A stretch of 33,867 nucleotides of DNA from CAZVYN01 sp964631125. GTDB taxonomy: Bacteria; Eisenbacteria; RBG-16-71-46; CAIMUX01. This document shows, in pieces, positions 25,497-33,250 of the stretch. The stretch's first letter is position 1; each line of letters begins with the position of its first letter. The stretch is from assembly GCA_964631125.1 (NCBI GenBank), contig CAZVYN010000043.1:1-33867 (forward strand). The letters are read 5' to 3'. The notes below the pieces were generated by a model. It had not been told where the DNA came from and searched no databases. It worked only from the letters and a program-made list of their open reading frames with translations. The position numbers and the translations under genes were made by a program.

Positions 25497-25698
25497 CGGC
25501 GGAAGGGTGCTCAGGTCCGGGAGTCTGAGGCCCCCGAGCGCTGACAGGGTTCGCGGCATCGAGACTCTAGCGGGAGGGGCGGACGGCGACTCGGGGGCGG
25601 GGTCGGGGAGCGGCGTACGTCGGGGACACGCCGACGAACGCGAGAGAGACAGACAGAAACTCCGGGGCGGCCGGTCAGCTTGCTAGCAGGCTACGATC

Positions 25699-25720
25699 AC
25701 ATCGATCCATCCATCGATCA
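25699..25720. promoter_or_regulatory. Candidate operator upstream of the Phd-type gene
   Basis: Two ATCGAT hexamers (each self-complementary) lie six bases apart, 20 to 40 bases before the start codon of the Phd-type antitoxin gene. Antitoxins of this family repress their own promoter through paired palindromes. The link here is inference from position only. Confidence 0.25.
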
Positions 25721-25738
25721 CTGCTGCGGGAGGGTCCG

Positions 25739-26047
25739 ATGGCTCGACGGAACGCTTCGATCACGACAGAGACCGTCCCGGCGGCAACCGCCCGTGCCCA
25801 ATTTGGACAGTTGCTGGAACTTGTGCGGGCCAACCGCACTCGCTCCATCGTTTCCAAGAACGGCGCATCCGTCGCGGTCATCCTCGGAATCGAGGACCGC
25901 CTGGAGCACGTGCTCAAGATTCCCGGCGCGCTGGCGGAGATTCAGACCGACGCCCGAAAGCGCGGACTCGATCTCCTGACGATGGACGACACCGGCGCTG
26001 AGATCCGCGATGTGCGCAAGCAGGCGGGAGAACGCCGTCCGGCATGA
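25739..26047 (+). CDS. Phd/YefM-type antitoxin without adjacent toxin
   Basis: This 102-residue protein starts at ATG 25739 with GGGAGGG upstream. The N-terminal half is a Phd/YefM DNA-binding and dimerisation domain: TVPAATARAQFGQLLELVRANRTRSIVSKNGASVAVILGIEDR. The C-terminal helix region (LKIPGALAEIQTDARKRGLDLLTMDD) would wrap a toxin. No toxin ORF follows: 68 bases later the sulfurtransferase gene begins, and no small ORF on either side looks like RelE, Doc or a PIN protein. It may be an orphan antitoxin, a remnant, or act in trans. Confidence 0.8.
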   Translation: MARRNASITTETVPAATARAQFGQLLELVRANRTRSIVSKNGASVAVILGIEDRLEHVLKIPGALAEIQTDARKRGLDLLTMDDTGAEIRDVRKQAGERRPA

Positions 26048-26115
26048 CTCCGAGGGTCGTCCTCGACGCGCGAGCACCGAACCGTCGCTTCTAGCCCATC
26101 CACTGAAAGCACCCC

Positions 26116-26967
26116 ATGCCCGTCCCCGCACTCGTCACCACCGACTGGCTCGCCGAGCACCTCGGCGAATCACACGTCCGCTTCGTCGATTCGCGCTGGT
26201 CGCTGCTCGCGCCCGGAAAGGGTCGCGCGGCGTATGAAGCGGCGCACGTGCCGGGCGCGGCGTTCCTCGATGTGGAGTCAGACCTAGCGTCGCCTCGCGG
26301 CCAAGGGCCGGGGCGACACCCGTTGCCCACGAGCGAACGGTTCGCGGAGGCGATGTCGCGCGCTGGAATTGGCGCGGAGACCCACGTTGTCGCCTACGAC
26401 TTCGGCGATGGCTCCATCGCCGCACGCGTCTGGTGGCTGCTGCGTCATTTCGGACATGAACGCGTGTCGCTGCTCGATGGTGGGTGGGCGCGGTGGAGTG
26501 CGGAGGGTCGGCCGACGGAGTCGGGGACGTTCGCGATCCCGCGCGCTGCTTTCGAGGCCCGCGCGCGCTCGGGCGATGTCGTCGATGCGGACGCGGTCGA
26601 GCGGCTGCGGCGCGAGCCGGGCACACTCCTCATCGACTCGCGCATGCCTGAGCGCTACGAAGGGCGGAGCGAGCCGATCGATCCTGTGGCTGGCCACATT
26701 CCGTTCGCGGTCAACCATCCGTACCCGCGCAACGTGGGCGGCGCGGAGGATCCGCGGTTCTTGTCGTCCGAATCGCTCCGCGAAGAGTTCGCGGCGCTCG
26801 GCGCCGACCGCGCCGAGCGCGTCATTGCGTACTGCGGGAGCGGAATCAATGCCTGTCAGAACCTCTTCGCGTTGCATGTGGCCGGGTTTCCAGACGGGTT
26901 GCTCTACGAGGGATCGTGGAGCGACTGGTGCTCCGCCCCACGCGACTTCGAACCGACGCCGACCTAG
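26116..26967 (+). CDS. Thiosulfate/3-mercaptopyruvate sulfurtransferase
   Basis: This 283-residue protein has two rhodanese domains. The first is non-catalytic (VRFVDSRWSLL, GHERVSLLDGGWARW); the second holds the active-site loop AYCGSGINAC with the persulfide cysteine Cys240. A CGSG-type loop is usual for 3-mercaptopyruvate sulfurtransferase, while CRKG is typical of thiosulfate enzymes, so the former is preferred. Typical signatures HVPGAAFLD and GHIPFAVNHP (interdomain) are also seen. No signal peptide. ATG 26116 has only a weak ribosome binding site. It is convergent with the GT39-like gene. Confidence 0.9.
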   Translation: MPVPALVTTDWLAEHLGESHVRFVDSRWSLLAPGKGRAAYEAAHVPGAAFLDVESDLASPRGQGPGRHPLPTSERFAEAMSRAGIGAETHVVAYDFGDGSIAARVWWLLRHFGHERVSLLDGGWARWSAEGRPTESGTFAIPRAAFEARARSGDVVDADAVERLRREPGTLLIDSRMPERYEGRSEPIDPVAGHIPFAVNHPYPRNVGGAEDPRFLSSESLREEFAALGADRAERVIAYCGSGINACQNLFALHVAGFPDGLLYEGSWSDWCSAPRDFEPTPT

Positions 26968-27088
26968 CCAGCGGCGTGTGGTCAGGGCTCGGTGTGTCGG
27001 TGAAGTTCGCCGTCTCGCGATGGGTGATCTACTGGAAGGCGAGACCGCCCGCTAGGCGCCTCAACCCGGCCGCGGCCCGGAACCGTCT

Positions 27089-28627
27089 TCAGGAGGAATC
27101 GCGGCTTCTGGAGACTCCACGTTTCCCCCGATCTTCTCGCCGATCGGAACGATGGCTGGGAGACGGACGGGACGCGGGCCTCGAGACGACGCGAAGCGCG
27201 AGCGCACTCCCCACCACGGTCACCACGAAGAGCCCGAGCCAGAGGACGTTCGCCGTCTCGGGCCGCAGGAGTCCCCGTTGCGCGAGGACACTGCTGCGCA
27301 AGTCGGGGCCGTTCGCCAGCAGCGACGGGAGGATCTGTTCGATGAGCGGGTTGGGTTCGCCGGTCTTACTCGCGAGATAGCCGGTGGTGACGCTCGCGCT
27401 CCAAGCACAGACGACCCCGATCGCGCCGGTCAGCCCGACGAGGAGCGCGGCCCGATGGTCGCGAAGGTCGAGCTTCCGTAGGCCCGCATAGAGCAGGAGC
27501 GCGGTGGCGGGAATGAGATAGCGCGGCCCGTAGCAGTGGCCGCCCGACCAGAGCGGCGAAGGCTCGGTCGGGCGCGACATGAAATAGACCATCGAAACGG
27601 CGAAGAATCCGAGCGCGCCGTCCGTGAGGAGACGGAGGGCGAACGGTCGCGTCGACTGTTCATCGTTTCCACCGCGCAACTTCGTGCAGCGCTGAACCAA
27701 GAGCACGAGCAGCACGAGCGCGACCGGCGCGTAGAAGAAAACGCCGCGGAACGAACTGAAGGTCAGGCCCCAGATGCTCTCCCACGACGGCAGCGCCAGG
27801 CCGTAGCCCCGCGTCAGGCCGGCGAACGCCTCGGTCGAGTTGAACTTGTAGGGAAAGGTGAACGGACTGCCGGTCACGACCGCATTGTGCACGCCGACCA
27901 AGAGCGCGCCGGGGAGAAATCCGAGCAGCACGCGCGAGATCTCGCGGTGCGATCGGAGCCGCGTGAAACGTTGCGCGATCCACAGGGGCAGCGCCAGCGC
28001 GAGCGGATACTCGGTGAGGAAGGCGAGCCCGAGGCAGAGACCGGCCGCGAACGGCCGCGCACGCTCGAAGAGGAACCGGTAGGCGAGCACGAGCCAGAGG
28101 GCGCCGAGCAGATGTCCCGTGAAGACGCCAGCGTAGATGTGCAGGAATCCGCCGTAGATCGCGAGCGGGACCAGCCAGGCCGCTCGATGCGCCGGTAGCC
28201 GTCGCGTCGCGTCGAAACCGAGCAGCAGCAAGAGGAAGAACGGGAGCGACCCGCAGAGGAGACCGCCGATCGCCATGACCGGCTCCATCGCGACCCACCA
28301 TCTCGGGAGCGACCCCTTCGGGGGCAGGTCCAGGAACGGCTGGACGACGCTGAAGGCCGCCGCGGCGAGAGCCGAGCCGAGCGGCGCCTTATCGGAATAG
28401 GCGTGACCGTTGATCTCGGCTTTGTCGGCGGTCTTCGAGGCGAGCGGATCGATCTGCAGGTTTCCGTAGTCGTAGAGCGCGACCACGGTGGCGGCGCGCA
28501 CGAGCGGATTGGCGGAACGACGGGCGTCGACAAAGTAGAACGAGAGAACCAGGTGCCCGACCAAGAGGCACGCCCAGATGAGTCGAGTTCGGCTCACCGG
28601 GTCACGGCTCACCGGGTCACGGCTCAC
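27089..28627 (-). CDS. GT39-like membrane glycosyltransferase
   Basis: This 512-residue protein has about eleven hydrophobic segments. The first loop carries the pattern LQIDPLASKTADKAEINGHAYSDKAPLGSALAA, which resembles the YSDKxP loop of dolichyl-phosphate-mannose-type (GT39/PMT-fold) transferases. A later loop has GGHCYGPRYLIP. It would move a sugar from a lipid carrier to a protein or glycan at the outer face of the membrane; donor and acceptor are unknown. The start lies in 15-bp repeats that give several in-frame GTG codons; GTG 28627 has AAGGGAG upstream. It follows ffh by 31 bp on the same strand. The C-terminal tail is short and basic. Confidence 0.78.
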   Translation of the reverse strand: MSRDPVSRDPVSRTRLIWACLLVGHLVLSFYFVDARRSANPLVRAATVVALYDYGNLQIDPLASKTADKAEINGHAYSDKAPLGSALAAAAFSVVQPFLDLPPKGSLPRWWVAMEPVMAIGGLLCGSLPFFLLLLLGFDATRRLPAHRAAWLVPLAIYGGFLHIYAGVFTGHLLGALWLVLAYRFLFERARPFAAGLCLGLAFLTEYPLALALPLWIAQRFTRLRSHREISRVLLGFLPGALLVGVHNAVVTGSPFTFPYKFNSTEAFAGLTRGYGLALPSWESIWGLTFSSFRGVFFYAPVALVLLVLLVQRCTKLRGGNDEQSTRPFALRLLTDGALGFFAVSMVYFMSRPTEPSPLWSGGHCYGPRYLIPATALLLYAGLRKLDLRDHRAALLVGLTGAIGVVCAWSASVTTGYLASKTGEPNPLIEQILPSLLANGPDLRSSVLAQRGLLRPETANVLWLGLFVVTVVGSALALRVVSRPASRPSPSHRSDRREDRGKRGVSRSRDSS

Positions 28628-28635
28628 GGTGTCAC
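28591..28635. repeat. 15-bp tandem repeat at a start codon
   Basis: The unit GGCTCACCGGGTCAC occurs at 28591 and 28606, with a close variant at 28621. On the minus strand each unit supplies an in-frame GTG and adds VSRDP to the N-terminus of the GT39-like protein. Confidence 0.9.
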
Positions 28636-28658
28636 GGCTCCCTTCGACCCCGGACGAC

Positions 28659-29984
28659 TCAGCGGCGCTTCTTCCGCTGCTGCATCGACTGCTCCATCTT
28701 GCCCATGCGCGAGATCATCTGACGCATCATGGTGAAGTCCTTCAGCAGCTTGTTCACGTCCTGCACCTGCGTGCCGCTTCCCTTGGCGATTCGCTTGCGA
28801 CGGCTCCCATCGATGACCTCGGGCCTGGTGCGCTCCCGCGGCGTCATCGACTGGATGATCGCTTCGACCCGCACCAGGTGGCGCTCGTCGATAGTCACGC
28901 CCGCGGGGATCTTGTTCGCCATCCCCGGGATCATCTTCAGGAGATCCTCGAGAGGCCCCATCTTGCGGATCGATCGGAGCTGATCGAGGAAGTCGTCGAA
29001 GCCGAAGTCCTTCTTGCGGAGCTTCTGCTCCAGGCGCGTGGCGTCTTCGAGGGAGACCGCTTCCTGCGCGCGTTCGACCAGCGAGAGGACGTCGCCCATT
29101 CCGAGGATGCGCGAGGCCAGGCGATCGGGGTAGAACGGCTCCAGGCCGCCGACGCGCTCACTCGTTCCGAGGAAGAGGATCGGCCGACCGCTGATGGCGC
29201 GAATCGACAGCGCGGCCCCGCCGCGCGCGTCGCCATCCATCTTCGAGAGCACCACCCCGTCGACGCCGAGGCGCTCGTGGAACGCCTGCACGACGGTGAC
29301 GGCGTCTTGGCCCGACATGCCGTCGACGACCAGGATCACTTGGTGCGGACGGACCGCGGCGCGCACCCGCGCCACTTCATCCATCATTGCCTCGTCGATG
29401 TGCAGACGGCCCGCGGTGTCGACCAGGAGATAGTCGGCGCCGATGCTCCTCGCCTGTTCCAGCGCGCGGGTCGCGATGCCGACCGCGTCCTTCTCCCCCT
29501 TCTCCAGATAGACGCGGAGCCCGGCCTCTTTGCCGAGGGTCTCGAGCTGTTCCATGGCCGCCGGACGATGCACGTCGCACGCCGCCAGCACCGGCACCTT
29601 CTTGCGCTTGCGCAAGACATGGCCGAGCTTCGCGACGAAGGTGGTCTTGCCGGAGCCCTGGAGCCCCACGACCAGGATGCGCGTGGGGATCTCGCGCGAC
29701 TCCACGATCCCGCTGGCCGAGCCGCCCAACGTCTCGACCAGAACGTCGTGCACGACACGCACGACCTGCTGGCCGGGGCTCAACGATCGCAGCACCTCTT
29801 GCCCGATCGCGCGCTCCTCGACTTTCTTGACGAAGTCCTTCGCCACCGTGTAGTGGACGTCGGCCTCCAACAGCGCTTTGCGCACATCGCGCAACGCGTC
29901 GCGGACGTTCTCCTCGCTCAGCGTCCCCTGACCCCGGAGCTTCTTGAAGACCGTCTCGAGTTTCTCTGAGAGCTGTTCGAACAT
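28659..29984 (-). CDS. ffh: Signal recognition particle protein (SRP54)
   Basis: This 441-residue GTPase binds signal sequences on ribosomes and docks them to FtsY. Domains in order: N-terminal helical bundle (residues 1-95), G domain with GLQGSGKTTF at 107-116, CDVHRPAA, DTAGRLH, SKMDGDARGG and GTSER, then a methionine-rich M domain (DLLKMIPGM, RRKRIAKGSGT, MMRQMISRMGKMEQSMQQ). The length is typical. The start ATG 29984 has no clear ribosome binding site. It is separated from rpsP, next to which it often lies. It is divergent from the BNR-repeat gene. Confidence 0.96.
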   Translation of the reverse strand: MFEQLSEKLETVFKKLRGQGTLSEENVRDALRDVRKALLEADVHYTVAKDFVKKVEERAIGQEVLRSLSPGQQVVRVVHDVLVETLGGSASGIVESREIPTRILVVGLQGSGKTTFVAKLGHVLRKRKKVPVLAACDVHRPAAMEQLETLGKEAGLRVYLEKGEKDAVGIATRALEQARSIGADYLLVDTAGRLHIDEAMMDEVARVRAAVRPHQVILVVDGMSGQDAVTVVQAFHERLGVDGVVLSKMDGDARGGAALSIRAISGRPILFLGTSERVGGLEPFYPDRLASRILGMGDVLSLVERAQEAVSLEDATRLEQKLRKKDFGFDDFLDQLRSIRKMGPLEDLLKMIPGMANKIPAGVTIDERHLVRVEAIIQSMTPRERTRPEVIDGSRRKRIAKGSGTQVQDVNKLLKDFTMMRQMISRMGKMEQSMQQRKKRR

Positions 29985-30315
29985 GGGGCGGAGACTAGGC
30001 GAGGCGGGCCGCGCGAGTCACGCGGGCGATGGGGTGCTCCATCGTGGCGGCTCGCTCGCGGCGGCCCGATGGCGTCAGGCTGCCTCGCGCGTTGCCGGTG
30101 GGATCCAGTCGCGCCTAGACTCGATCTTGCTCCGCGATCCTGCTCTGCGAGTCCAGCTCTCTCACCGGGGCGACGCCACGGGGCCGTCTCCACATCGATT
30201 CGCGGGAGCGGCGCTTGTGAATTCGAGAACTACTATTGCCGGCAACAGTAGTTCACCTTTTCACAAAGTCGAACGCGCCCGCACGAGGTCAGACTCCACA
30301 GTCGAACAGAATCGG
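29985..30315. other. Divergent intergenic region with palindrome copy 3
   Basis: These 331 bases lie between the starts of ffh and the BNR-repeat gene and should hold both promoters. I see no clear -35/-10 pair. The only structure is the imperfect 54-base palindrome at 30214-30267. Confidence 0.55.
30214..30267. repeat. Imperfect 54-bp palindrome (repeat family copy 3)
   Basis: It has the same length, the same outer CTTGTGAA and the same centre TTGCCGGCAA as copies 1 and 2. The stem between differs (GAACTACT pairing with AGTAGTTC) and there are several mismatches near the outer part. It lies upstream of the BNR-repeat gene rather than between convergent genes. Confidence 0.75.
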
Positions 30316-31620
30316 ATGGATCGAATGCTTGGACTCTTCGGTGTCGCCCTCGCCGTCAGCTTGTCCGCGCTCTGGTCCACCCCCGCCCACGCCGACTGGA
30401 CCGTTCCGCTCGGCTCCCCCAGCAGCAGCTCACGGTTGGAGGATCTCTTCTTCGTCAATGCGTCGGAAGGATGCGTGATCAAGTTCGGCGGGTCGTTCTA
30501 TCGGACGACGAACGGCGCGGTGAGTTGGACGCACATCGCCAACACTCCAGAGGCGTTGTACCGCAGCCTCGCCTTCGTCGACGTGCAGCACGGGTGGATC
30601 GGGACCTTGACCGAAGCGACGCCGCTCCTCGCGACGACCGATGGCGGCGACACCTGGAGCGCCGTTCCCGGGCTCGCGCCGACCGTGAAGGGCATCTGCG
30701 GGATGTACGTCGTGAACAGCCAGGTGGTCTACGGCTGCGGCGTCTATTACGGCACGCCGCGCGTGATCAAGACGACGGACGCCGGCGCCAGTTGGCAGGT
30801 GATGAACCTCTCCGCCCTCGCGGGCACGCTGATCGACTGCTACTTCTCCTCGCCCACGACCGGCATCGTCGTCGGCGGGGTCGGCCCCTTCGGCGGGACA
30901 ACGCGCGCGGGCGTCTTCCGGACCACGAACGGCGGCATGACCTGGCAGACGCAGCACGTCGGCAGCCGCCAGGGCGAGTGGTGCTGGAAGATCACGTTCC
31001 CCAGCGCGAACGTCGGCTACGTCTCGGTCGAAGGACAGGAGCAGGCGCAGCAGATGGTGCTGAAGACGACCGACGGCGGCATCACGTGGACCGAGTTGCT
31101 CACCGTGACCAATGTCGATATGCAAGGGATTGGATTCATCGACGACACCACCGGTTGGGTCGGCGGCTGGGAGGGCACGACCAGCAAGACGACCGACGGA
31201 GGGCTGAGCTGGGTCTCCGATCCCTGGGGCGAGAACGTGAACAGCTTCTTTCGCGTCTCACCGACCTTGGCGTATGCGGTCGGCACGCAGTTCCACAAGT
31301 ACGAGGTGGACGTCGCGGCCGCGCCGAGTCTCGTCTGGGGAGCGCGCTCCATCGACTCGCGCACGATCGGTAACCCGTTCCGCTCCTCGACGCAGATCGC
31401 CTATCGGCTCGACGAGAACGTAGCGGCCCATCTCTCGATCTACTCACCCGCCGGCGGCCTGGTGTGCTCGATCGACGCTGGAACTCAGGCGCCGGGCCTG
31501 CATCGAGTTTCGTGGGACGCGCGCGACGAGACGGGCCGAGAAGTCACGCCCGGAGTCTATTTCTATCGGATCTCTGCGGGGACGCGGACCGGCGGCGGCA
31601 AGCTCCAGCTCGTCCGCTAG
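30316..31620 (+). CDS. Secreted BNR/Ycf48-like beta-propeller protein with FlgD-like C-terminus
   Basis: From ATG 30316 the product has 434 residues with a signal peptide (LFGVALAVSLSALWSTPAHA). At least five BNR-type repeats follow: FYRTTNGAVSWTHI, LATTDGGDTWSAV, VIKTTDAGASWQVM, VFRTTNGGMTWQTQ, VLKTTDGGITWTEL, SKTTDGGLSWVS. That is the Asp-box pattern of Ycf48-like six- or seven-bladed propellers. The last 85 residues are a FlgD-like sorting-type domain (NPFRSSTQIAYRL ... AHLSIYSPAGGLVCSI ... GREVTPGVYFYRI). It is probably exported and surface-attached. Its TAG stop overlaps the stop of the convergent rpe gene. Function unknown. Confidence 0.82.
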   Translation: MDRMLGLFGVALAVSLSALWSTPAHADWTVPLGSPSSSSRLEDLFFVNASEGCVIKFGGSFYRTTNGAVSWTHIANTPEALYRSLAFVDVQHGWIGTLTEATPLLATTDGGDTWSAVPGLAPTVKGICGMYVVNSQVVYGCGVYYGTPRVIKTTDAGASWQVMNLSALAGTLIDCYFSSPTTGIVVGGVGPFGGTTRAGVFRTTNGGMTWQTQHVGSRQGEWCWKITFPSANVGYVSVEGQEQAQQMVLKTTDGGITWTELLTVTNVDMQGIGFIDDTTGWVGGWEGTTSKTTDGGLSWVSDPWGENVNSFFRVSPTLAYAVGTQFHKYEVDVAAAPSLVWGARSIDSRTIGNPFRSSTQIAYRLDENVAAHLSIYSPAGGLVCSIDAGTQAPGLHRVSWDARDETGREVTPGVYFYRISAGTRTGGGKLQLVR

Positions 31621-32321
31621 CGCTGCCCCATCCCGCGCCAGGCGGCGACGGGATCGTCGGCGCCGAAGATGGCGCTGCCGGCCACGAGCCACTGGGCGCC
31701 GGCGGCGAGGGCGAGGGGCGCGGTGACGGAGTTGATCCCACCGTCTACCTCCAAGATCGGGGCGACGCCGAGGCGTTGGCAGAGTTCGAGCGAGCGCTGA
31801 AGGCGCTCGCTCGAACTACTGATGTACTGCTGCCCGCCGAATCCCGGCTCGACCGACATGACGAGGATGAGGTCGACGTGCTGCGCCCATCGTTCGATCG
31901 AAGGGTCGAGCTCCGTGGAGGGCCGGATCGCCACGCCGAGCCCGATGCCGAGACGATCCGCTTCGGCTCGCGCTGCGCGCGGATCGATCGGCAACTCCGC
32001 GTGGATGGTGCAGAGATCGGCGCCGGCTTCCGCGAACGCCGGCAGGTACTTCATCGGGTCGGTGATCATCAGGTGCGTGTCGAGGAACGCGCGGCTCGCG
32101 GCGCGCACCGATTTGACCACGGGCGGACCGAACGTGATGTTGTCGACGAAGTGGCCGTCCATGACATCGATGTGCAAGACGGCGGCACCGGCGGATTCGA
32201 GGGGCGCGATGGCGGCGGCGAGAGCGGCGAAGTCGGCGGAGAGGATAGAGGGGAGAACCCGGACGTCCGGGCCGAGCTCGCGCCATCGCGCGCGGCCACG
32301 CGATGGCGCGATAGACGTCAC
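31617..32321 (-). CDS. rpe: Ribulose-phosphate 3-epimerase
   Basis: This 234-residue TIM-barrel enzyme interconverts ribulose 5-phosphate and xylulose 5-phosphate. Motifs: LPSILSADFAAL at the start, VLHIDVMDGHFVDNITFGPPVV with the metal-binding His and catalytic Asp, DTHLMI, IHAE, VMSVEPGFGGQQY and ILEVDGGIN with the second catalytic Asp, then AGSAIF as phosphate loop. GTG 32321 overlaps the stop of the PASTA gene (GTGA), which indicates coupled translation. The first 20 residues are a non-conserved extension. Confidence 0.94.
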   Translation of the reverse strand: MTSIAPSRGRARWRELGPDVRVLPSILSADFAALAAAIAPLESAGAAVLHIDVMDGHFVDNITFGPPVVKSVRAASRAFLDTHLMITDPMKYLPAFAEAGADLCTIHAELPIDPRAARAEADRLGIGLGVAIRPSTELDPSIERWAQHVDLILVMSVEPGFGGQQYISSSSERLQRSLELCQRLGVAPILEVDGGINSVTAPLALAAGAQWLVAGSAIFGADDPVAAWRGMGQR

Positions 32322-33172
32322 GGTGCGCGTCCTTCCTCGTCGAAGGGATCGAGCCGGTCCATTTCCTGAGGCAGAATGAAAGTCGAGAGCTGGATCAGTG
32401 CGCCGGCCGCGATCATCGAGCCGGGGCCGGGCGACTGTCCCTCGACCAGAGCGATCTCGCTCGCTCCCATCCCTTGATCGACATCGACGCGGAAACCCCA
32501 CTGGCGCAGCCAATCGACCGCCTCACCGACCGAGTTGCCGCGCAGGTCGGGCAGCCAGTAGTTCGTTTCCGGCCTCGGCTTGCTGAGGAGGAGCGAGACG
32601 CCGCTGCCCGCGTCGAATGCGCCGGCGCTCGGCGCCATCGCCAAGACGCGGTCCGGCGGAATCTCATCCGAGATGGCGTACTCGACGCGGCCGACCTGGA
32701 AACCGAGTTCCTGCAGTTGCATGCGGCTCATGCGGAGCGTCGCTCCGAGCACGTCGGGGACGCGGCGGTCTTCGACGCCGAGACTCGGGATCAGCACGAC
32801 GGAGCGCCCGTCTTTCACGCGGAGTCCGCTCGGCGGCAGGCTGTGCATGACATGGCCGCGGGGAACTTCGGCGCTGTAGCGCCCCTCTCCCTGCTGGGCG
32901 AGGAGATCGACCGCGCTCAAGCGCTGCGTCGCTTCATTCAGATCGAGTCCGACCACGGTCGGGATCTCGACCTCGCGCCCTTGCTGCACGACCCAGGGCA
33001 TCACGACGCGGTCGAAGATCGCGACCCCCGCGCCGAATCCGAGCAGCGCGAGGAAGAGGGTCCGGATCAGTCGCCGCACCGGCGCCACCGTCGCGCCGAG
33101 CGGCCGGCGCCACCGTCGCCCATCGGGCGAGAGGCGCACGCTGCGCGCCGGAGTGATCCCGCCGGTCGTCAT
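32318..33172 (-). CDS. PASTA-domain membrane protein
   Basis: This 284-residue protein has a basic cytoplasmic segment (1-35), one membrane helix (about 36-53, LIRTLFLALLGFGAGVAIF) and three extracellular PASTA repeats: VEIPTVVGLDLNEATQRLSAV, RRVPDVLGATLRMSRMQLQELG and YWLPDLRGNSVGEAVDWLRQWG. PASTA domains bind peptidoglycan fragments or act as rulers; no kinase or transpeptidase domain is attached. The start is ATG 33172, in the first unit of the 14-bp ATGA repeat. It sits between rsmB and rpe, where some bacteria have a PASTA kinase. Confidence 0.88.
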   Translation of the reverse strand: MTTGGITPARSVRLSPDGRRWRRPLGATVAPVRRLIRTLFLALLGFGAGVAIFDRVVMPWVVQQGREVEIPTVVGLDLNEATQRLSAVDLLAQQGEGRYSAEVPRGHVMHSLPPSGLRVKDGRSVVLIPSLGVEDRRVPDVLGATLRMSRMQLQELGFQVGRVEYAISDEIPPDRVLAMAPSAGAFDAGSGVSLLLSKPRPETNYWLPDLRGNSVGEAVDWLRQWGFRVDVDQGMGASEIALVEGQSPGPGSMIAAGALIQLSTFILPQEMDRLDPFDEEGRAP

Positions 33173-33250
33173 GCTGTGCCGGTCATGCTGTGCCGGTCAT
33201 GCTGTGCCCGTCATGCTGTGCCCGTCATACTGCGCCCGTCCTGCTGGGGC
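33167..33250. repeat. 14-bp tandem repeat carrying ATGA overlaps (six units)
   Basis: Units start at 33167, 33181, 33195, 33209, 33223 and 33237; the type unit is CGTCATGCTGTGCC. On the minus strand units 5 to 1 each contain ATGA. The rsmB stop is in unit 5 and the PASTA start codon in unit 1. In between, each ATG opens the five-codon ORF MTGTA, whose TGA overlaps the next ATG. Confidence 0.93.

Noticed and set aside
25505..25535. Short stretch CAGGTCCGGGAG resembling the conserved loop of SRP (4.5S) RNA
   Set aside because: The GGAA tetraloop and the following GGAAGCAGC-like strand are missing and no flanking stem pairs well.
26980..27060. Possible terminator hairpin between the sulfurtransferase and GT39-like genes (GTCTCGC/GCGAGAC)
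   Set aside because: The seven-base stem has a 20-base loop and no T tract; too weak to list.
28578..29969. 463-codon open frame on the + strand
   Set aside because: It is antisense to ffh over nearly its full length; this is the usual shadow of a GC-rich gene.
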